A stretch of 64,000 nt of DNA. Origin: Microbispora rosea. Its GTDB lineage: Bacteria > Actinomycetota > Actinomycetes > Streptosporangiales > Streptosporangiaceae. Where the stretch lies: assembly GCF_900156315.1 (NCBI RefSeq), contig NZ_FTNI01000003.1, forward strand, positions 248,001 to 312,000, given 5' to 3'. Below, in pieces: positions 25,821 through 31,783 of the stretch. The notes under the pieces are model-generated. The model did no database searches. It was not told the DNA's origin and saw only the letters and a program-made list of their open reading frames with translations. Numbering within the stretch: position 1 is the first letter of the stretch; every line of letters begins with the position of its first letter. Both the position numbers and the translations under genes were made by a program.

Positions 25821-26471
25821 CTACCGTCCGCGCATCAGCAGACGGCCCTGGCGGAACCGCTCACCTTCGAGAGGCTCGCGCAGCATCCGTCCCACCTCGG
25901 TGAAGCCCGCCTCGCGCGCCAGCTCGGCGAGGTCGTCGATCGGCCATCGGTACGCGGGCGTCACCTTGTGGTCGAACTCCGTCACCGCGTCGCCCCCGGA
26001 TTCGAAGAAACCGAGCAAGAGGTGACCGCCCGGAGCCAGGACGCGGCGGAACTCGGCGAAGTACGGCGGCAGTTCCCGCGGTGGCGTGTGGATGAGGGAG
26101 TACCACGACACGATGCCGCTCAGCTCGCCGTCGGCGAGGTCCAGCGCGTGCATGGACCCGACCTCGAAGCGCAGCCCGGGGTACGCCTCACGGGCGAGCT
26201 CGATCATCCGGGGTGACAGGTCGATGCCGAAGACGTCCAGCCCGAGCCCCTGGAGGTGCGCCGTCACATAGCCGGGGCCGCAGCCGAGTTCGGCGACGGG
26301 CCCGGCGTGGGGGCCCGCGCCGTCGGCCCGCACGGAGTCGGCGAACGCGGCCAGCGCCGCGCGGTCCAGCGGCAGACGGTCGAGCGAGTCCCGGAAGAGA
26401 TCGGCGTAGAGGACGGCGACGGCGTCGTACGCGTCGGCCGTCGCGGTGAGATAGGGGGCGGATTCGGTCAT
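25821..26471 (-). CDS. class I SAM-dependent methyltransferase
   Basis: The 216-residue product has motif I VAELGCGPGYVT (about 60-71), motif II FGIDLSPRMIELAR, motif III region LADGELSGIVSWYSLIHTPP and LAPGGHLLLGFFESGG. These define a Rossmann-fold methyltransferase of the Methyltransf_11/25 kind. The substrate cannot be read. It stands alone between glmS and the DJ-1/PfpI gene on the same strand. Confidence 0.88.
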   Translation of the reverse strand: MTESAPYLTATADAYDAVAVLYADLFRDSLDRLPLDRAALAAFADSVRADGAGPHAGPVAELGCGPGYVTAHLQGLGLDVFGIDLSPRMIELAREAYPGLRFEVGSMHALDLADGELSGIVSWYSLIHTPPRELPPYFAEFRRVLAPGGHLLLGFFESGGDAVTEFDHKVTPAYRWPIDDLAELAREAGFTEVGRMLREPLEGERFRQGRLLMRGR

Positions 26472-26545
26472 GGCGGATGACTCTAGTGCCTGGGCCCACG
26501 CCGCGCGGACCGCCGGACGAGTGGCGCGCGGGGCCGCCGGCGTTC

Positions 26546-26573
26546 GGGGGCGGATCAGGGCAGAGCCGCCCCC
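26546..26573 (-). terminator. hairpin after the DJ-1/PfpI gene
   Basis: Perfect 8-bp arms GGGGGCGG and CCGCCCCC with a 12-base loop lie 19 bases past the stop codon. This is likely a terminator, though the stem is short. Confidence 0.4.
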
Positions 26574-26591
26574 GCGGGCCGGCCTGGGCGA

Positions 26592-27155
26592 TCAGGTCGC
26601 CGGGGCGGCGGCGCGCAGCACTTTCATGAACGCGCGCATCCACGCCGGGTGGTCCGGCCAGGCCCGACCGGTCACGAGGTTCTGGTCGACGTGCGCCTCG
26701 CTGTCGACCCACGTGCCGCCGCCGTTCTCGACGTCGAGCGCGCAGGCGGGGTAGGCGCTGCTCTCCCTGCCCTTCAGCACCCCGGCGGCCGCGAGCACCA
26801 GCGGCCCGTGGCAGAGCGCGGCGATCGGTTTGCCGGCTTCCGCGAAGTGGCGGGCGATCTCCTGGACGTCCCGGTCGCCGCGGATGTACTCGGGGGCGCG
26901 GCCGCCGGGGATCACCAGCGCTACGTACTCGTCCGGGTTCACGTCGGAGAAGGCGACGTCGGCCGCCCAGGTGTGGCCCGGCTTCTCGGTGTAGGTGTCG
27001 AAGCCCTCCACGAAGTCGTGCACCACGAACTGCAGCCTCTTGGCGGACGGCGCCGCGATGTGCGCCTCGTAGCCCTCCTCGAGAAGTCGCTGGTACGGGT
27101 ACATCACCTCCAGGTCCTCGGCCGCGTCACCGGTGAGGATGAGCACCTTCGCCAT
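26592..27155 (-). CDS. DJ-1/PfpI family protein
   Basis: The 187-residue product starts MAKVLILTGDAAEDLEVMYP and contains the nucleophile elbow IAALCHGPLVLAAAGVLKGR with the conserved cysteine, plus IPGGRAPEYIR upstream. This matches PfpI-type glutamine-amidotransferase-fold proteins, which act as proteases, deglycases or stress proteins; the activity here is unknown. Start 27155 has GAGGGGG seven bases upstream. It is divergent from the tRNA genes. Confidence 0.9.
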   Translation of the reverse strand: MAKVLILTGDAAEDLEVMYPYQRLLEEGYEAHIAAPSAKRLQFVVHDFVEGFDTYTEKPGHTWAADVAFSDVNPDEYVALVIPGGRAPEYIRGDRDVQEIARHFAEAGKPIAALCHGPLVLAAAGVLKGRESSAYPACALDVENGGGTWVDSEAHVDQNLVTGRAWPDHPAWMRAFMKVLRAAAPAT

Positions 27156-27343
27156 GGCGTAACCCCCTCGTGCGTACGGTTGCCGCCTCATCCTGCGCGT
27201 GGCCTCCCCGGCCGGTCAACGTCTCGCCTCGCTTCGGTCAGGTGGCGCGTGCGCGCCTGGAGATTGGAGTCGGTTGGCACCGGCACCCTCCGGGATCCGC
27301 TAGAGTTGTTCACGCGTCGCCGGGAAAAACGCGGGCGATGGCT

Positions 27344-27415
27344 GCGGAAGTGGCTCAGTGGTAGAGCATCACCTTGCCAAGGTGAGGGTCGCGGGTTCGA
27401 ATCCCGTCTTCCGCT
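27344..27415 (+). tRNA. tRNA-Gly (GCC)
   Basis: The acceptor arm GCGGAAG pairs with CTTCCGC. The D arm contains TGGCTCAGTGGTAGAGCA, the anticodon loop is TTGCCAA with anticodon GCC, and the T loop is GGTTCGAATCC. The 3' CCA is not encoded. TAGAGT at 27301-27306 may be its -10 element. Confidence 0.96.
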
Positions 27416-27440
27416 CGGAGTCCGGACAAGATCCGGGCAC

Positions 27441-27515
27441 GGACGATTAGCTCAGCGGGAGAGCGCTTCCCTGACACGGAAGAGGTCACTGGTTCAATCC
27501 CAGTATCGTCCACCA
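27441..27515 (+). tRNA. tRNA-Val (GAC)
   Basis: The acceptor arm GGACGAT pairs with ATCGTCC. The anticodon loop is CTGACAC with anticodon GAC, and the T loop is GGTTCAATCC. The discriminator A is at 27512 and the encoded CCA at 27513-27515. It is 25 bases after tRNA-Gly and probably co-transcribed. Confidence 0.96.
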
Positions 27516-27521
27516 GCCACA

Positions 27522-27547
27522 GAAACCCCGGCCCAGGCCGGGGTTTC
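27522..27547 (+). terminator. hairpin terminator after the tRNA pair
   Basis: A 12-bp perfect stem with a two-base loop (arms 27522-27533 and 27536-27547, A-rich start and T-rich end) lies six bases after the tRNA-Val CCA. Confidence 0.8.
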
Positions 27548-27993
27548 GTCGTCTTCCCACCCGATCGCATCCGGCAGCGGAGGCGTCGGCCACGGGGCCA
27601 CCCCCGGATCGTCAGGGAGTCGGTCGCCCAATCGATCGCGCCGGTCGCCGCGCGGGCCGCGTACGACTGCTCCGCTCCGGCGGCATGCCGGAATGGGAGT
27701 CATCGCGGTGAAACGCCAACGCCCGCGTGTCCTCACCGCGTCGGATGATCGTCGACGGCGCCGGCCGACCGAATGCGGCCGGCGCCGCCGAGAAATCGCG
27801 GCACGGCACTCCACTTTTCCGGCGAGAGGCATTCCCACCGCCACCGGCACGCCCCCGCCAAGAGCACCGGTATCACGATGGGCACGGCCGCTCCCTGCCG
27901 GTCGCCGGCGCCGAGATAATCTTCTATCAATTACTCCCCGGAGGGCACAATCCATTAAACCGGAAATCACCCGATGCTTGTCTAGATTTCCTC
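27548..27993. other. gene-free stretch after the tRNAs, with one strong inverted repeat
   Basis: No frame here has convincing codon bias on either strand. An 11-bp perfect stem with a 10-base loop lies at 27756-27787 (core GGCGCCGGCC). The last 80 bases are unusually AT-rich for this window. No copy of a tRNA 3' end was found that would mark an attachment site. Confidence 0.5.
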
Positions 27994-28923
27994 TTAATGA
28001 CGGCCTTTGTCGCCGTTTCCCTGACTACGAGACGGCACGACGAGAACCTGCGGCGCGGCCTGGTGCATCCGGGTGCGCAGCCACAGCAACTGGACGGCCG
28101 TTTCGGGGGCGCAGTCGCGGGCGAGGCCGAGCAGGTCGTCGTCCCTGAGCCCGCGGGCGGCCTGCGCGACGACGCTCCACGACAGGTCGCACCCGGTGGC
28201 GAGGAGATACAACCCGTGCAGGTCCCGCAGCAGCGCGAGGCCGCCGCCGTCCCCGCCGCCCGGGCCCGGCGTCACGCGGGGGCGCCGTGCCGTCCCGGCC
28301 TCCGAGCCCTCGGAAACCTCCCTCTCCCGTTCCACGGCCCTGCGAACCGCCCGCGGAAGGTCCGCCGTCTCCAGGCCCGCGGCCTCGAATCCCCCGCCGT
28401 CGATACTCGCGGCGTCGAAAGCCCCCGCGTCGAAACCCCCCGCGTCAAGGCCACCCGTATCGAGGCGGCCCCTATCAAAGCCCGCGGCGTCGAAACGGCC
28501 GGCGTCGAAAGCACCCGTATCAAAGCGCCCGGCATCGAAACCGGAATCGAACCCACCCGCGTCGAAACCGGCGTCGAAACCCGTGTCGAAACCGGCGTCG
28601 AAACCGGTGGTGAACCCTGGGACGTCGAACCCGCCGGAGTCGAACCCGGAGGCCGCGAGGCCCGGCGCCTCCAGCCCCTGAGGCCTCACCCCGGGCGCCT
28701 GCGACTGCGCGGGACGCGGATCGCGAAGGCCCCCGGATCGATACCTCCGGAGGAAGGGCTCCAGCCGCTCGGTGTGATCGCGGCACTGCGCGGCCAGGCG
28801 CTCGCAGACGCCGCACAGGTCGTACTCGCGGGGATGGCCGCGCCGCAGCGCGCGGAATCCCGACGACAGCGCGTGCTGCGTGCGGGACAGCGTCTCCAGA
28901 TAGCGCGCCAGATGCTCGCTCAC
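27994..28923 (-). CDS. hypothetical protein with FD-pentapeptide repeat domain, beside the molybdopterin gene
   Basis: The 309-residue product has three parts. Residues 1-65 are helical with cysteines in DLCGVCERLAAQC. Residues 92-189 form a low-complexity repeat whose unit is x-x-x-F-D. Residues 228-297 are a helical domain (LLRDLHGLYLLATGCDLSWS, then AVQLLWLRTRMHQAAPQVLV). GC3 is high in the outer domains, and GTG 28923 opens the frame. It lies 115 bases downstream of the molybdopterin-oxidoreductase gene on the same strand, so the two are probably one unit. From memory, similar two-domain proteins sit beside molybdopterin oxidoreductases in other actinomycetes; this is unverified. Function unknown. 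Confidence 0.75.
   Translation of the reverse strand: MSEHLARYLETLSRTQHALSSGFRALRRGHPREYDLCGVCERLAAQCRDHTERLEPFLRRYRSGGLRDPRPAQSQAPGVRPQGLEAPGLAASGFDSGGFDVPGFTTGFDAGFDTGFDAGFDAGGFDSGFDAGRFDTGAFDAGRFDAAGFDRGRLDTGGLDAGGFDAGAFDAASIDGGGFEAAGLETADLPRAVRRAVEREREVSEGSEAGTARRPRVTPGPGGGDGGGLALLRDLHGLYLLATGCDLSWSVVAQAARGLRDDDLLGLARDCAPETAVQLLWLRTRMHQAAPQVLVVPSRSQGNGDKGRH
28357..28650 (-). repeat. in-frame FD tetra/pentapeptide repeat array
   Basis: The repeat covers residues 92-189 of the 27994-28923 gene. Phe or Leu recurs at 94, 99, 104, then every four residues (108, 112, 116, 120), then 125 and 129, and then strictly every five residues from 129 to 189. It is usually followed by Asp, with Gly/Ala/Thr between. 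The DNA shows matching 12- and 15-base periodicity. Confidence 0.85.
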
Positions 28924-29038
28924 GGCTCATCCCATCCGCGGGCGGCGTCCCCCCAAGCGGTGCGTGTGCCTGCAAGGGCCATATGTCGTCGCTTCCTTCC
29001 GGTAGGCCGACCCACCTCATCTCCGGCGATCGCGGACG

Positions 29039-31555
29039 TCAGACCTCCTCGTATCGCTCCGGCGCCTCCCCTCCCCCCGCTGCGGCCGTCACCTCGGGCC
29101 GCGCGGTCGCGGCGCAGCCGAGGCGCGTGGCGGCGGCCGAGTAGAGGCCCTCCCCCACGGCGGCCTCACCGCGCCGCCCGGCCTTCACGAGCCGGACCGC
29201 CGCGGCCGTGCGCAGCGGCCGGCGGGACACCGGGTCCCACGCGGTGAGCGTCAGCTCCGCCGCCGCCCGCGTCAGGGCCTCGTCCTGCCCGTCGAGCGGC
29301 AGCACCACGACTCCCCGGCGTACGCCCGACAGGCGCGCGACGGCCTCCAGCACGCCGAGGGGCGACTCGGCCCTGACGAGGTCGCCGTCCTCGATGCCGA
29401 GCGCCGCGGCGTCACCGGGGTGGACCTCCAGGCACGGCCCGGCGGGGAACGGCTCGGGCACGGCGTCGCCGAGACCGGCCGGCCGGGCCGGGCAGCCGCG
29501 CGGCCCCGGGCGGGCGGCGAGGACCAGGGGGTGATCGTCGTCGGTCACCTCGGGAGACGGCTCGAAATCGGCGGCGTGGAGAAAGGCCCGTCCGCCGGGG
29601 TTGTCCGCGCGGTATCGCTCCTCGCCGTACTCGGCCCCCGTGGCGAGGTCGGCCCCGAACGTCTGGCAGTCCCCCGGCGCGGTGGGGAAGCGCCCCCCGG
29701 CGTACAGCCGTTCGACGCCGTGGGAGCCGGCCGGCGTGCAGGGCCACTGGACGCCGCCGGCCCGCAGCCGGTCGTAGCTGATCCCGGTGTGGTCGCACGG
29801 ACGGCCCCTGGTGCACGCCTTCCACGCCTCGAACGCCGACTCGGCGTCCGTCCAGTGCACGAGCGGCCGGCCGTCCCGGTCGCGCAGGTCCATCCGCCGC
29901 GCGTAGTCGAGCAGGATGTCGAGGTCCGCCCTGGCCTCCCCCGGCGGCTCGACGGCCTTCTCGCACAGGTGCACCGTGCGGTCGGCGCCGGTGACGGTGC
30001 CGGTCTTCTCGCCCCAGACCGCCGCCGGGAGCACCACGTCGGCCAGCCGCGCGGTCTCGGTCAGGTAGGAACCCTGGACGACGACGAACAGGTCATCCCT
30101 TGCGAGGATCCGGTCGAGGCCGGGCATCGTGGCCGCCGGGTCGGAGGCCGTGATCCACAGCAGCCCGATCGAGCCCTGCTCGGCGTACCTGAGGATCTGG
30201 GTCGCGTGCGTGGCCGGCCCCCAGTGCGGGATGACGGCGGGGTCGACGTTCCACAGGTCCGCCAGCTCGCGCACGTGCCCGGGGTCGGCCCAGTTGCGCA
30301 GTCCGGGCAGGTCCGCGGCCGAGCCCGCCTCCAGCGCGTCGCATCCGGGTCCGCCGAGCTGGAACAGCCCGGCCCCCGGCCGGCCGAGCATGCCGCGCAG
30401 GAGGTGGACGTTGTTGACCTGGCAGGCGGCGGCGGTCGCCTGGTTGGACCCGAGGAAGGCCGGGCCCACGGTCGACACCAGCCGTTCGGCCGCGCCCAGG
30501 ATCTCGGCGGCCTGCTCGATCCGCGCGACCGGCACCGCGCAGATCTCCGCCGCCCGCTTGGCGGGGTACGCCTCGACGATCCGCCACAGCCGTTCGAACC
30601 CCACGGTGTGCGCGGCGACGTAGGCGCCGTCGTGCCAGCCGCCCGCGATCAGTTCGTGCAGCAGGCCGTTGAGGAGGGCCACGTTGGTGCCGGGACGCAC
30701 GTCGAGGTGGACGTCGGCCTCCAGGGCCGCCGCCGTCCCCTCCGGGCCCACCGCGATCATGGCGGGCGGCCGGGATCCGAGCCGCCTGTCGAGCATGCGG
30801 TCCCACAGCACGGGGTGGGTGACGGCGCAGTCGTGTCCCCACAGCGCGAGCGCGTCACAGTGGTCCACGTCGGTGTACGAGCCGGGCTGGCCGTCGGTGC
30901 CGAAGCTCGCCGCGAGCGCGGCCGCGGCCGCCGCCGCGCCCCAGCGGGTGTCGCCGTCCATGTGCGGGGTGCCGATCCCCGCCTTGCCGACGACGGCGAG
31001 GGTGTAGTGCTCCTCGAGGAAGAGCCGCGTGCCGGTGTGGAAGGCGAGACGGCCCCAGCCGCCGGGGCGGGCGAGCAGTTCCCGCGATCGCGCGACGACG
31101 CGGTCCATCGCGACGTCCCACGTCGCCTCCACCAGCCGCCCGTCCCCGCGGACCCCGCCGTCACGGACCCCGCCTTCACGGACCAGAGGGCGGGTCAGCC
31201 GGCCCGCGTGGGGTTGCCAGGCGTGCCACTCCCGGGGGTCGAGCCTGCCGTGGTTGACGCGGTCGCCGGCCCGGCCGCGCACGCCCACGACCCGGCCGCC
31301 GCGCACCGCCAGGTCGAGGGCGTCGCCGTTGGAACCCGACGCGGACACGGCGGGCACCCAGCGCTCGGCGTCCGGCTCTGCGACGCCGTCCTCAGAGAAG
31401 ATGTCCACACGCACCGGCCAGGGGCTGCCGAGGCGGATGACCGGGGGAAGCGCGTCGCGCATGTGGCTCGGCAGGGCCGCGGCCAGCCGTTCCACCGCGT
31501 CGGGAGGTCCGTACGGCGTGCGCCGCCCCCTGGGATCGGCGATCCGGTCCAGCAC
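29039..31555 (-). CDS. molybdopterin-oxidoreductase homologue lacking Fe-S and Mo-ligand residues
   Basis: The 838-residue product has the fold markers of the Mo/W-bisMGD family: VRGRAGDRVNHGRL, LTRPLVREGG, ATWDVAMDRVVARSRELL, YTLAVVGKAGIGTPHMDGDTR, LRGMLGRPGAGLFQLGG, LLWITASDPAATMPGLDRIL, TETARLADVVLPAAVWGEKTGT, and a C-terminal DPBB domain (LEVHPGDAAALGIEDGDLVR). The Fe4S4 motif region reads SASGSNGDAL (71-80) with no cysteine; the later L-C-P-K position is L-D-P-R, and the first cysteine in the protein is residue 233. The Mo-ligand position after DGDTR is W-G (Gly206). GTG 31555 is chosen because GGAGGTG lies just upstream. It is probably transcribed with the FD-repeat gene. A true redox activity is doubtful. 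Confidence 0.85.
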   Translation of the reverse strand: MLDRIADPRGRRTPYGPPDAVERLAAALPSHMRDALPPVIRLGSPWPVRVDIFSEDGVAEPDAERWVPAVSASGSNGDALDLAVRGGRVVGVRGRAGDRVNHGRLDPREWHAWQPHAGRLTRPLVREGGVRDGGVRGDGRLVEATWDVAMDRVVARSRELLARPGGWGRLAFHTGTRLFLEEHYTLAVVGKAGIGTPHMDGDTRWGAAAAAAALAASFGTDGQPGSYTDVDHCDALALWGHDCAVTHPVLWDRMLDRRLGSRPPAMIAVGPEGTAAALEADVHLDVRPGTNVALLNGLLHELIAGGWHDGAYVAAHTVGFERLWRIVEAYPAKRAAEICAVPVARIEQAAEILGAAERLVSTVGPAFLGSNQATAAACQVNNVHLLRGMLGRPGAGLFQLGGPGCDALEAGSAADLPGLRNWADPGHVRELADLWNVDPAVIPHWGPATHATQILRYAEQGSIGLLWITASDPAATMPGLDRILARDDLFVVVQGSYLTETARLADVVLPAAVWGEKTGTVTGADRTVHLCEKAVEPPGEARADLDILLDYARRMDLRDRDGRPLVHWTDAESAFEAWKACTRGRPCDHTGISYDRLRAGGVQWPCTPAGSHGVERLYAGGRFPTAPGDCQTFGADLATGAEYGEERYRADNPGGRAFLHAADFEPSPEVTDDDHPLVLAARPGPRGCPARPAGLGDAVPEPFPAGPCLEVHPGDAAALGIEDGDLVRAESPLGVLEAVARLSGVRRGVVVLPLDGQDEALTRAAAELTLTAWDPVSRRPLRTAAAVRLVKAGRRGEAAVGEGLYSAAATRLGCAATARPEVTAAAGGGEAPERYEEV

Positions 31556-31711
31556 CTGGCACCTCCGCGGTGACGACGTGTGAACGAGGCGTCCCGTACC
31601 CGGTGCCATGCGGCTCTGATCCCGGAATCGCCCGAACTGACCGGTTCCTTTTCGAATACTTTCCATAGGGTGTCAATGCCGGACCTGCCCCCTGTGCGGG
31701 TCCCGTGATCT

Positions 31712-31726
31712 GTAAAGTGCATTTAC
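31712..31726. promoter_or_regulatory. inverted repeat GTAAA-N5-TTTAC between divergent genes
   Basis: This short perfect dyad lies in the AT-rich centre of the 228-base gap between the molybdopterin homologue and the LuxR-type regulator. It is a possible operator, weak on its own. Confidence 0.25.
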
Positions 31727-31783
31727 TGGGTGTTGTCGGCGCGGCCGGCGGGTGCGGCCCGCGTGTTCGCGTGTGGGGTGCGA

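Noticed and set aside
27494-27970. A minus-strand frame overlapping tRNA-Val and the following stretch
   Set aside because: It covers a tRNA gene and a terminator and its product is Arg/Pro-rich without any motif.
27441-27993. Possible integration site of a mobile element at tRNA-Val
   Set aside because: No repeated tRNA end, integrase or foreign gene block is visible downstream.
28357-28650. Repeat array considered as CRISPR
   Set aside because: The periodicity is 12-15 bases, in frame with a protein repeat, with no spacers and no cas genes.
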